A DNA stretch of 41,965 nt, from contig JAUWNU010000006.1 in the NCBI GenBank assembly GCA_030612505.1, positions 1 through 41,965 of the forward strand, read 5' to 3'. The DNA comes from Methanomassiliicoccales archaeon. GTDB taxonomy: Archaea > Thermoplasmatota > Thermoplasmata > SG8-5. Below are positions 7,728 to 15,964 of this stretch, piece by piece (position 1 is the first letter of the stretch; every line of letters starts with the position of its first letter). A program made the position numbers and the translations under genes. The notes below the pieces were generated by a model, which was not told the DNA's origin, made no database searches, and saw nothing but the letters and a program-made list of their open reading frames with translations.

Positions 7728-8460
7728 TTATGCCCTTAACCCATATCGGGGATGCAGTCATGGATGCGTTTACTGTTATTCTTCGGATGTTCTGCGAATG
7801 GATAATTGGCAGGACTGGGGTAACTTTGTGGAGGTTCGGAAGAACATTCCGGTGCTGCTAGCAAAGCAGAAAAAGAAAATATCAGGAGTTATAGGCATGG
7901 GAACTGTTACAGACCCCTATCAGCAAGCCGAGGATAAATCCAGAATAACAAGGTACTGTCTGGAACAGCTGGCAACCAGCAAAAGTTCGACTACCGTGCA
8001 GACTAAATCCGATTTAATAATCCGGGATATTGATATTCTCCAGCGCATGAAGAATGTTGAAGTTATTTTCACAATCAATACCATGGACGAGATTATTGCC
8101 AGAAAAATAGAACCAGGCGCTCCAAGCCCTCAAAGGCGGCTAGAGGCATTGCGACAGCTGTCGGAGGCAGGAATAAAAACCTGGGTCTTCCTAGGGCCGA
8201 TTATTCCGCAAATTAATGATTCATCAGACTCGCTGAAAAAAGTTGTTCGGCAGGTGAAGGATGCTGGGGCTGGCAAGATTATGTATGACCGTTTAAGGCT
8301 GAAACCGAATCTTGAAGAAAGATTAAGAATGCTGTTTGGTTATGAGAAGGCCAATCAAATTTTCAGATTGGCAAATGATAAGGAATGGTATGATAATATC
8401 AGCATTGAAATGAAAATTCTTTGTGATGATGCTGGGTTGGGGGTTGAGAGGGCTTTTTAG
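7666..8460 (+). CDS. Radical SAM protein of the SPL family
   Basis: A 264-residue protein with NPYRGCSHGCVYCYS near residue 26, giving the CxxxCxxC cluster motif that binds the radical-SAM [4Fe-4S]. GTVTDPYQQAE follows, as in the spore-photoproduct-lyase-like (SPL) family. It is shorter than true SplB. GGAGGTGAAAG directly precedes the ATG. The gene starts 62 bases inside nreA, so the two are translationally coupled. That pairing suggests a role connected to DNA or nucleotide damage, but the substrate is unknown. Confidence 0.85.
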   Translation: MKLTEVKASTALNPSKLPGLDYALNPYRGCSHGCVYCYSSDVLRMDNWQDWGNFVEVRKNIPVLLAKQKKKISGVIGMGTVTDPYQQAEDKSRITRYCLEQLATSKSSTTVQTKSDLIIRDIDILQRMKNVEVIFTINTMDEIIARKIEPGAPSPQRRLEALRQLSEAGIKTWVFLGPIIPQINDSSDSLKKVVRQVKDAGAGKIMYDRLRLKPNLEERLRMLFGYEKANQIFRLANDKEWYDNISIEMKILCDDAGLGVERAF

Positions 8461-10556
8461 TCTAATTTCTTTACTCCTTTTAAAATATTATATGAAAGTG
8501 TTATCTTTGATATTTCAGGACTGTCAATAAATGTCACCTTTTTGGTATATTTACTAGCTAAATCCAAAGCCATATCGCGTAGTTCATAATCAATATTTCC
8601 ATTTGATATTATCATAATATTTTGAACGGTTCCAGTATTCATTCCTTTTAAGATTTGCGCAAGAAGTCCATGATTATTCGCTAACGTTATTCCTTGTTTA
8701 TAATTCTTCTTCACACCTTTTGCAAGACCCTGAAACTTAATAGCATTCCTATTTATCGTTCCTTCAAATGTAAAATCACCATATTCTGTAGGTGAATGTG
8801 GACGTAGCTGGCCGTATGTTGAATGAGCAACAGCTAGTTTTTGGAGACAAATTTCATCATCTTTGATTTTACATTTCCTACATGATTTCTTACCGTATTC
8901 TTTACATTTTTCTCCAATTTCATTTGTTGCTTTCACATAACAATTATAATCCTTCTCTTCATATGCTGATATTCCTTTAAAAGAGTCAATATCCAGATAT
9001 TTTATTTCACTTTCTTGTTTATTTGAAAACAAAGTGATCATTTCACCAGTAAGGTGAATTGCATAATTATTTAGATCAGGAAGGGTCAAATCCATGCCTG
9101 CTGAAATATTACAAATGATTTTTTTTGCCTCATGATTAAGAAGCATGAATACATTTCCTTCTATTCCTTCAGATAATGAATGATTTTCTGAGCAAGAAGC
9201 TGCATCTTGAACTGTATCTTTATGAGCTCCGCATTCAACACAAAGTAATGATTTATCATTGTTGAGTATAATGCTATTTATTGTTTCACATGATTTGCAC
9301 TTATATAGAGTGCCAGAACAAACGGGGCATGAAGGAGAAAAAACTAATAGGCCAAACTTTTTCATTTTATTTGAGGTTATATTAATAGAAAAAAAGCCAG
9401 AATGGGTTTTTTTGTCAATGAAATTATTTATTATGGAAGTAATTCTGACAAAATCTTTTTTCAGATGTGTTCCATGCAATCCCTTAAGGCTTTTTTCAAT
9501 ATTTTCTAGTGAAATTGATTGTATATATCCGGCTAAATCATCTGATTTTAGTTTGGATTGTTCTTCCTCAAGCTTCGAAATTATATATGTTGAGAGTTCT
9601 AGTGCATCAGTTTTTCGAATTCTAGTAGTAATGGAAATTTTTGAATGTCTTTGGTCAATTTTGACATTTACTGGAAAGTTAAAGTCTGGTAAATCCTCAA
9701 GATTATGAAATGATATTCTTCTTTCACATCTTCTTTCAGCATCTATTGCATCCGCTTTTTGATACATACTTTGATCCATCATTATCATAGAATCAACATG
9801 CTCATTGCCTGGGTTATGGTCAATATAAGATGCTTTTATCATTGACTCTCTAGGAAAAATTCTATTTACTATTTCTTTAGATAGGTTATAACCATCCAAT
9901 TTACATCCAATAATATCTTTCATACTTTTTTTCAAGTAGCCCACAATGCTGTTATCATCTACTTGAAATATCAAGAAGTTGTTAGTATAGGATAGCCAGA
10001 TAAGTCCTTTCCAAAACCCAAAGGTATGTGTAGGTGTCTCTGATTCTGGATCAATAAAATCAATTCTGTGTTCACATGAATATTCAATTTCATACGTATC
10101 AAAATCCAAATCACATCTACGATACTTAAAATTTCTAAATGATGATTCTTTCTTTTCTATTTCTGAGTTCATTTTTATAAATACTTTTTTGATTTGCGAA
10201 ATGGTCTCTTCTTTTGATAATTCTTGTGGAAAATAAAATTTGTACAAAAATAAATTGTATGTTTTACCCCAGCCATATTCAATAAATAGTTTGTTTATTA
10301 AATCTTCAGGAATTGGATCCATTTCTAATATTATTTGAACTAAATGGTCAACTTTCATATTTTCAATTTTTTTAAGGGGATGACGAACTTTTTGTTCAGT
10401 AATGGAATAAATTATCTCTCTTAAGGATTGAGGATTATCGTAAAAATGGTTATGAATTAAGACAGATAATTCTTTTTGAGGAATTCGCCTTAGCTTTTCC
10501 AATAATGAATCGTTATTATCTTTAATTATTGTGTCCTCTAATCCAACCATATACAT
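8457..10556 (-). CDS. Large cysteine-rich protein with Mrr-like C-terminal fold (tentative)
   Basis: A 699-residue protein of unknown function, AT-rich and Lys/Ile-rich like the nuclease gene at 396. An N-terminal half (1-400) has no recognised domain. A zinc-ribbon region follows with C410-x2-C413, C420-x2-C423, C439-x2-C442 and C455. A second cluster is C551-x7-C559-x2-C562-x7-C570. Residues about 590-685 alternate strand and helix like the Mrr-type endonuclease core (GDFTFEG, KFQGLAK, NIMIISNG, VTFIDSPEI). However, the catalytic (E/Q)xK is not intact: Q609 is followed by G-L-A-K. It ends 4 bases inside the convergent radical SAM gene. It may be a defence or DNA-binding protein; this is inference. 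Confidence 0.55.
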   Translation of the reverse strand: MYMVGLEDTIIKDNNDSLLEKLRRIPQKELSVLIHNHFYDNPQSLREIIYSITEQKVRHPLKKIENMKVDHLVQIILEMDPIPEDLINKLFIEYGWGKTYNLFLYKFYFPQELSKEETISQIKKVFIKMNSEIEKKESSFRNFKYRRCDLDFDTYEIEYSCEHRIDFIDPESETPTHTFGFWKGLIWLSYTNNFLIFQVDDNSIVGYLKKSMKDIIGCKLDGYNLSKEIVNRIFPRESMIKASYIDHNPGNEHVDSMIMMDQSMYQKADAIDAERRCERRISFHNLEDLPDFNFPVNVKIDQRHSKISITTRIRKTDALELSTYIISKLEEEQSKLKSDDLAGYIQSISLENIEKSLKGLHGTHLKKDFVRITSIINNFIDKKTHSGFFSINITSNKMKKFGLLVFSPSCPVCSGTLYKCKSCETINSIILNNDKSLLCVECGAHKDTVQDAASCSENHSLSEGIEGNVFMLLNHEAKKIICNISAGMDLTLPDLNNYAIHLTGEMITLFSNKQESEIKYLDIDSFKGISAYEEKDYNCYVKATNEIGEKCKEYGKKSCRKCKIKDDEICLQKLAVAHSTYGQLRPHSPTEYGDFTFEGTINRNAIKFQGLAKGVKKNYKQGITLANNHGLLAQILKGMNTGTVQNIMIISNGNIDYELRDMALDLASKYTKKVTFIDSPEISKITLSYNILKGVKKLD

Positions 10557-10703
10557 AGTCTAAAAAAGTACTCAGATAAATACCTTGTTAATAAAAAGTA
10601 ACATCCTAATTTTTAGTATAATCAACCAAATCCTTTCTAAATCATTTCAAGTACGTTTTCTGTGCAAGTATATAAAATCAAAAAAAACGGATAAACGAAT
10701 TTA

Positions 10704-11948
10704 TCATATAACACCTAAATAAACAAGAAAGATTTGAACGCCAATCACTATGAACGGCAGTAGAATTGTAATTAAAAATTTAGTTACAATGGTCATGTCA
10801 AATGGCCAGACCGCCATTTTTTCTACATGGAGATATAGGGAACCTACCTTGTCCATGTAGTCTGCAGCCATTGTCATTTCTGTGGTTACTGCTGCCGAGT
10901 CCTTAGATGTTTCTGTCTCTTTTTTGAATTGATCATATGCCCTGTTAAATTCCCCACTCAACATCTGGAACTCACGTTCCTTGGCCTTGGCCATTACTCC
11001 ATGAGCGGTACTTAAAGGCAAGAAGAAAATTATGACTACCACTGAAACATAGATTGGAATTATTATGTAAAACCGTGTTCCAATATCCACAAAGAAAAAT
11101 GAACTTACAACTGTAATCATGGGAACCACAATTATGTAAATCATGCTCAATGTCAGATCACCCAACGGCCTTAGTCCTGCAACACCATCTGGAGCTAATG
11201 GCCTGAGCTTGAAGGCATTTGCATCAGACAATTTTGTGATTATTCTCCTAAGGCACAATATTGTTGCCATGAAATGCCAAAGGCCAGTAGGAATTAAATA
11301 ACCCCACATAAGAAAAATTGCAAAATAATGCCAGACCAGTGTTATCCAGTGTCCAGGATAGCCCCAGGTATCCAAATATGGCAAATCGGTTGCTATCCAA
11401 GGATTAATACAGATATATATGCAAGCAACTACCCCCAAAAAGTAGAACATTCCCAGACCCTTAAATCCCATACTTCTTTTTCCAGAAAACAAGAGCTTAT
11501 ATCTTCGCCCTCGGTCTTTACCACTAATAAATTTCTCGGACTCATCCACGATTTCAATATATTCTTCAAAAGAAAATTTGGACTCATCAATTATATCATT
11601 TCTACACAATTTGATGAATACTGACGATAACCTATTGTAGAAAATTCTAAGGGTGGGAAGCATAAGCAACATTGAGATTAAAAGAGTTATCATTGTAGTA
11701 TCTTCAAAAAATCCTAATCTATCATCACCTGGGATTATCCATGTCCCGTCTAAATATGTGGTTATTACATACCCAGACACCATTATAATAATAAAAATCA
11801 TTGAACCAATAAGCCAACCATTGCGCCTTTTTATGCTGTTAAAGATTGTTCTATAACCTATATTATGTTGATAAACATCAATGGTAAGTTTATCGATTGT
11901 TTCTTTGTCTAACTTTTCAAAGTCATCAGAGGTCAAATCTCTACCCAT
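10704..11948 (-). CDS. Polytopic membrane protein, unknown function
   Basis: A protein of 414 residues from the ATG that follows AAAGGGG; a longer GTG start at 11966 is possible. About seven hydrophobic segments are seen, near 45-65, 86-104, 163-184, 199-229, 266-287, 292-312 and 387-411. The motif LRPLAPDGVAGLRPLGDL just before the fifth helix recalls the HPDxxGGLxxLG motif of a bacterial membrane protein family of unknown role. A charged helical stretch (about 320-365) lies on one side of the membrane. No transport or enzyme signature is visible. Confidence 0.6.
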   Translation of the reverse strand: MGRDLTSDDFEKLDKETIDKLTIDVYQHNIGYRTIFNSIKRRNGWLIGSMIFIIIMVSGYVITTYLDGTWIIPGDDRLGFFEDTTMITLLISMLLMLPTLRIFYNRLSSVFIKLCRNDIIDESKFSFEEYIEIVDESEKFISGKDRGRRYKLLFSGKRSMGFKGLGMFYFLGVVACIYICINPWIATDLPYLDTWGYPGHWITLVWHYFAIFLMWGYLIPTGLWHFMATILCLRRIITKLSDANAFKLRPLAPDGVAGLRPLGDLTLSMIYIIVVPMITVVSSFFFVDIGTRFYIIIPIYVSVVVIIFFLPLSTAHGVMAKAKEREFQMLSGEFNRAYDQFKKETETSKDSAAVTTEMTMAADYMDKVGSLYLHVEKMAVWPFDMTIVTKFLITILLPFIVIGVQIFLVYLGVI

Positions 11949-12015
11949 TCCCCTTTCGCCAACCACGACACAGAAAAGTATTATTTTAATATAAACTTAT
12001 TGGGAGAATGCTCAA

Positions 12016-12777
12016 TTATTTATCCAAATCCTTCATGAACCACTTGGCGTCAACAGTTTTAATCCCCTCAACCGGGTCAAAATCATCAACAAACCCGAAC
12101 CAGTAAACTATGATACCAGGCCCGAAGATTTCCGTGTATGGAATTATTTGTTTCTTATTATTACGGCGCATCTCCTGGGCATTGCCAAAGTTTGCCTTTG
12201 ACTCGAACCAGTGGACCATCTGGCCGTCTATTTCCATGGGGGTTTTTAACAAATTGTCCGGCGTTTTCTTGTATTCGCCTCTTATCTCATCCTCAGTGCG
12301 GTATTCGATATTATTCCTGTCAAGCCATTCATTGAGCCGCGCTTCTCCTTTCTTGCCTCGGAGATATTGAACGTCCATGCCTGCCGGTGAGTAGATTATG
12401 TCCTCGCGAACAACCTCCAGTATTTCTCTTCTCAATCTTTTATCTGGCGCACTCTTGGGGTCTCTGACATATTTCCAGAACTCCTTGCGGTTCATGCCGT
12501 TTTCACGCATAAGAATGAGGCTTAGAAGAACTGGTGGGAACTTCTCCCTTCTGGCCAGCTGGGTTAGGGTGGTCCCTCTTCTCCAATCAGCCAGAAGATG
12601 CCTTGAACGGTTCTGAATCTGATAATAACGGCGGGTTGCGTCCCTGGTAACCCTCTGGGTGTGAATAATCAGCAATAACTCGCGGCCAATACTGCTGTCC
12701 CTGGCAATCTTGCCGATGTCAGATGGAAAAATTAGCTTGTTAGCCAGTTCCTTGTACTCTTTGGTGTTCATGCGCAC
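12016..12777 (-). CDS. CDIN1/C15orf41-like TPD-motif nuclease homologue
   Basis: A 253-residue protein. The C-terminal half carries the conserved T172-P-D174 motif followed by E192-S-K194 in HWFESKANFG, the PD-(D/E)xK arrangement of the TPD family (archaeal and eukaryotic C15orf41/CDIN1 homologues). GKKGEARLNEWLD (141-153) gives the preceding acidic helix. The N-terminal half is helical and includes a HTH-like LTQLARREKFPPVLLSLILM stretch, which may bind DNA or RNA. Human CDIN1 is mutated in congenital dyserythropoietic anaemia type I; the archaeal proteins are thought to be resolvase-like nucleases, but the substrate is unproven. Confidence 0.8.
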   Translation of the reverse strand: MRMNTKEYKELANKLIFPSDIGKIARDSSIGRELLLIIHTQRVTRDATRRYYQIQNRSRHLLADWRRGTTLTQLARREKFPPVLLSLILMRENGMNRKEFWKYVRDPKSAPDKRLRREILEVVREDIIYSPAGMDVQYLRGKKGEARLNEWLDRNNIEYRTEDEIRGEYKKTPDNLLKTPMEIDGQMVHWFESKANFGNAQEMRRNNKKQIIPYTEIFGPGIIVYWFGFVDDFDPVEGIKTVDAKWFMKDLDK

Positions 12778-12800
12778 TCTCTCGATTATATATGACGAGT

Positions 12801-12809
12801 GTATATAAA
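12801..12809 (-). promoter_or_regulatory. TATA box of the TPD nuclease gene
   Basis: On the minus strand TTTATATAC lies about 24-32 bases ahead of the ATG ending at 12777, which fits a leaderless transcript. Confidence 0.5.
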
Positions 12810-12875
12810 AAACTTATTTAAGGTTTTGTATTTAAACGTTTTGAATATCGCTATTTAAAGATTTCTATTTATTCA

Positions 12876-12883
12876 TATATAAA
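12876..12883 (+). promoter_or_regulatory. TATA box upstream of pheS
   Basis: TATATAAA lies about 55-62 bases ahead of the pheS ATG, predicting a leader of about 30 bases. Another TATA-like element (TATTTAAAG) is at about 12852. Confidence 0.4.
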
Positions 12884-12937
12884 TCTTTTGCTTTTCATTC
12901 AAAAAGACATTTATCCAAGTGCTGTTATGCCTGTTGC

Positions 12938-14770
12938 ATGTGCCCTGCACCTGCTCAAGAACTGAGCGTCACCGAGAAACGGGTTCTCATTGCCCTGAAA
13001 AAACTCAAGGGTTTTGGAACTCCCGAGCAACTTCAGGAGGCAATGCTTCCAGAAGAAATCGCACAGCTTTCCTCTGGTCTAATAAATTGCCTGGACAAGG
13101 CATTTTCTGATGCCGGCATAGGCATCAGTGATAATCAGAGAGCAAGGCTAATAGAGGCATTTCTCAGGGACTGCATGATTGCAGATGAAAAATTAATGAA
13201 AGGTGCAATAATGAGCACTCTTATCACCCAATTTTCAAACCCTATTCTTAGTCAAGATGTTCCGGGCCAGAGAAACATAATCGGCAAGCTTCTGGGAGAC
13301 TGCATGCCCTCTATTGTAGGTTCTTTGCGCTCAATAATGGATTCCGGGGATTCAGTATTTGTCAGCCAGGTGGAAGTTATGAATGCATGTTCTTGGCTTC
13401 GTTCTAAAGGATTATTGGAAATGTCCGAGAAATTGGAGAAGTACTATTCACTGGTCTCGAAAAGAGCCGGTCAAATGGATTTGCCAGAGCGTCGGGCCCT
13501 GAAGGCCATGAAAAAGGCCCACGGCACAATGACAGTTGATGAGCTTAGAAAGGACAAAAACCTCAAATCTGAAGAGGTGCCAATCGCAATGGGCTGGCTC
13601 AAGAGAAAAGGCTGGGTAAATATTGATAAAAAGGGCGGCGAGACAGTTCTTGAACTTACTCAAACAGGCAAGGATATGCTTAGCAAGAAAGGCCTTGATG
13701 AGGAACTTATTGAAACACTGGCACAAGGCGAGAAGCATGAATCAGAGGTAGAAGAAGACATAATTGACAAACTTATCAAACGCCAGGATATTGTGAAGAT
13801 TAAGGAGCAAATTGTCCGCACCATCATGATAACACAGGAAGGAATCGACCTGGTGGATGCTGGCCTTGAGATATCCGAAGAAATATCCAATTTAACGCCG
13901 GAGCTAATTCAGAGCGGCCAGTGGCGTGATAAAACCATTCGCCGATATGATATTGGTACATTTGCGCCTGACATTAACAGCGGAAAAATGCATCCGCTTC
14001 AGCAGTATATTGAGCGAGTTCGGGAAATATTCCTGAGCATGGGATTCATGGAGATAGATTATGGCTATGTTCAATCTGCATTCTGGAACATGGACGCACT
14101 TTTCACTGCCCAGGACCATCCGGCAAGAGAATTGCACGATACACTTTACCTTTCACAGCCAGGCAATATGGAACTGCCTGATTCAGATATTGTTGATAAG
14201 GTCAAGAAAATGCATGAGACTGGAGATGAAGACTCCGACGGTTGGCAGTATGATTGGAAACAGGAAATAGCGCAGAAATCTTTGCTCCGAACCCATACAA
14301 CAGTGAACACCATTCGGTATCTGGCACAGAACCCGGAGCCGCCGGTGAAGGTATTTTCCGTGGGTCCAGTCTTCAGAAAGGAAGCAGTTGACTCGACCCA
14401 TCTTCCAGAGTTCATTCAGGTTGAGGGAATAGTAATGGAGGAAGGCGCCAATCTGGCAATGCTGGTTGGTTTGCTGAAGGAATTCTACTCAAGAATGGGT
14501 ATCGATGATCTGCGAATAAGGCCGGGATATTTTCCATATACCGAGCCATCCCTTGAACCGGAAATATTCTACAATGGTAATTGGATGGAATTGGGTGGAG
14601 CTGGAATTTTTAGACCGGAAGTGACAAAGCCTCTGGGCGTGGAACATCCGGTTCTTGCCTGGGGTTTGGGCCTGGAAAGATTGGTCATGACACTCCTGGA
14701 AATAAAGGATATTCGAAAATTATATGTCTCGGATATTGACTGGCTCAGGGATTCTCCTTGTATAAAGTGA
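12938..14770 (+). CDS. pheS: Phenylalanyl-tRNA synthetase alpha subunit, archaeal type, with N-terminal insertion
   Basis: A 610-residue class II synthetase subunit that charges tRNA-Phe as an alpha2-beta2 enzyme. Class II signatures include FWNMDALFTAQDHPAREL (382-399), FRKEAVDSTHLPEFIQVEG and, at the end, LGGAGIFRPEV with GLGLERLVM (motif 3). The N-terminal tandem winged helices normally run on continuously. Here an extra helical block of about 100 residues (about 40-140) sits between the start of the first wHTH (VTEKRVLIALKKLKGFGTPE) and its continuation (NACSWLRSKGLLEMSEKL). This makes the protein longer than the roughly 500 residues usual in archaea. The beta subunit (pheT) is not in the window. 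The downstream cysK follows after about 10 bases. Confidence 0.93.
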   Translation: MCPAPAQELSVTEKRVLIALKKLKGFGTPEQLQEAMLPEEIAQLSSGLINCLDKAFSDAGIGISDNQRARLIEAFLRDCMIADEKLMKGAIMSTLITQFSNPILSQDVPGQRNIIGKLLGDCMPSIVGSLRSIMDSGDSVFVSQVEVMNACSWLRSKGLLEMSEKLEKYYSLVSKRAGQMDLPERRALKAMKKAHGTMTVDELRKDKNLKSEEVPIAMGWLKRKGWVNIDKKGGETVLELTQTGKDMLSKKGLDEELIETLAQGEKHESEVEEDIIDKLIKRQDIVKIKEQIVRTIMITQEGIDLVDAGLEISEEISNLTPELIQSGQWRDKTIRRYDIGTFAPDINSGKMHPLQQYIERVREIFLSMGFMEIDYGYVQSAFWNMDALFTAQDHPARELHDTLYLSQPGNMELPDSDIVDKVKKMHETGDEDSDGWQYDWKQEIAQKSLLRTHTTVNTIRYLAQNPEPPVKVFSVGPVFRKEAVDSTHLPEFIQVEGIVMEEGANLAMLVGLLKEFYSRMGIDDLRIRPGYFPYTEPSLEPEIFYNGNWMELGGAGIFRPEVTKPLGVEHPVLAWGLGLERLVMTLLEIKDIRKLYVSDIDWLRDSPCIK

Positions 14771-14780
14771 TGTGGTGTTC

Positions 14781-15689
14781 ATGAAATATGCCAAGAATAT
14801 GCTGGGCACCATTGGAAACACTCCCATGGTGCAGATAAACAAACTAAACCCCAATGATTCAAATATATTGCTTGCTAAATTGGAGAAGGCAAATCCCACT
14901 GGCTCCGTGAAGGACCGCATAGCCCTTTCCATGATAGAGGAAGCAGAGAGAACTGGTGAACTCAAGCAGGGAATGACTGTCCTGGAAGCAACCAGCGGCA
15001 ATACAGGAATAGGACTGGCCCTTGTGTGCAATGTGAAGGGATATAGCCTTAAACTTGTGATGCCAGATACAATGAGCCAGGAAAGAAAGATCATAATCTC
15101 TGCCTACGGCGCAGAGATGGTAATGACCCCTGGAGAGAAGGGGATAGACGGTGCACAGGACCATGCCAGGGAAATTTATGATGCCTCGCCTGAGGATTAT
15201 TTCTGGCCCAATCAGTATCTAAACGAGAACAATCCACTGGCCCATTATGATGGCACTGGACTGGAAATTTTAGATGATACTGACGGGAAGATCACCATGT
15301 TCATTGCTGGAATCGGCACTTCCGGGACCCTCATGGGCGTCTCAAGACGGTTAAAAAAATACAATCCAGATATCCAGATAATAGGTGCCATGCCAAAACC
15401 AGACTCAAAACTTCAGGGCCTGAAGAACCTCATTGTTCAATATGTGCCCGGGGTCTTTGATTCTAAGATGGTTGATGAAATAATCCATGTTGATGATAAG
15501 GATGCATTTGACATGGCCAGAAAATTGGCCACACATGAGGGAATATTCTCCGGCATGAGCTCTGGAGCGGCAATGCATGTTGCAGTTGAAATGAGCAGAA
15601 AATTGGATAATCAGTTTATTGTGGTTCTACTGCCTGACGGTGGGGAGAAATACATAAGCACTGAACTTTATCAGGTGAATGACAAGTAA
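14781..15689 (+). CDS. cysK: Cysteine synthase (O-acetylserine sulfhydrylase family)
   Basis: A PLP-dependent fold-type II enzyme of 302 residues. The PLP lysine is K44 in NPTGSVKDR, the TSGNTG loop is at 71-76, and the phosphate loop is GIGTSGTLMG. Start MKYAKNMLGTIGNTPMV is the usual CysK beginning; I prefer this ATG over a GTG nine bases upstream, with GGTG at 14774-14777 as ribosome binding site. It makes cysteine from O-acetylserine (or a related activated serine) and sulfide. It follows pheS closely and is probably co-transcribed. Cystathionine beta-synthase activity cannot be excluded; there is no CBS domain. Confidence 0.9.
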   Translation: MKYAKNMLGTIGNTPMVQINKLNPNDSNILLAKLEKANPTGSVKDRIALSMIEEAERTGELKQGMTVLEATSGNTGIGLALVCNVKGYSLKLVMPDTMSQERKIIISAYGAEMVMTPGEKGIDGAQDHAREIYDASPEDYFWPNQYLNENNPLAHYDGTGLEILDDTDGKITMFIAGIGTSGTLMGVSRRLKKYNPDIQIIGAMPKPDSKLQGLKNLIVQYVPGVFDSKMVDEIIHVDDKDAFDMARKLATHEGIFSGMSSGAAMHVAVEMSRKLDNQFIVVLLPDGGEKYISTELYQVNDK

Positions 15690-15964
15690 ACTACCAGCCC
15701 CTAAAGGAGCTGGCGTTTCTGGTTGATGATATAGATGCCAGTTCCTTTGTGACTGTATGTTTACCTACGTTAGCCGCACACCTAATTATCAAAGCCAAAC
15801 GGCTTTGATTTGATATGCTAGAAAATGTACGGTATGCGGCGGATTCCCCGTTTATCGTAGTTTTGGCCAATTCATCTCTGGCCTAAAGACCAGAGTGTTC
15901 TTGACCCGCTACAATAAATAAGTAGTACCGTTATATGTAAGCAATATCATAAAGAGGGGATATA
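15690..15964. other. Hairpin-rich intergenic region, IS200/IS605-end-like
   Basis: No convincing gene. Three stems stand out: CCAGC/GCTGG with inner CC/GG around TAAA (15694-15713, 4 bases after the cysK stop); a perfect 9-bp stem ATCAAAGCC/GGCTTTGAT (15788-15809); and CTCTGG/CCAGAG (15876-15895). The first and third share a CTAAAG loop region. Read on the minus strand, the block ending GAAACGCCAGC...GCTGGTAG resembles the right end of IS200/IS605 elements, but no transposase or TnpB frame survives. The first stem may also serve as the cysK terminator. A TATA-like TTATATGT (15931-15938) and GAGGGG precede the next gene. Confidence 0.4.

Noticed and set aside
9259-9708. 149-residue forward frame within the 699-residue minus-strand gene
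   Set aside because: No domain, no ribosome binding site, and the minus-strand frame has zinc motifs and a continuous fold.
15813-15921. Short frame with a CTVCGG motif (possible zinc finger) before the STAND ATPase gene
   Set aside because: No start codon, about 35 codons only, and it overlaps hairpin sequence.
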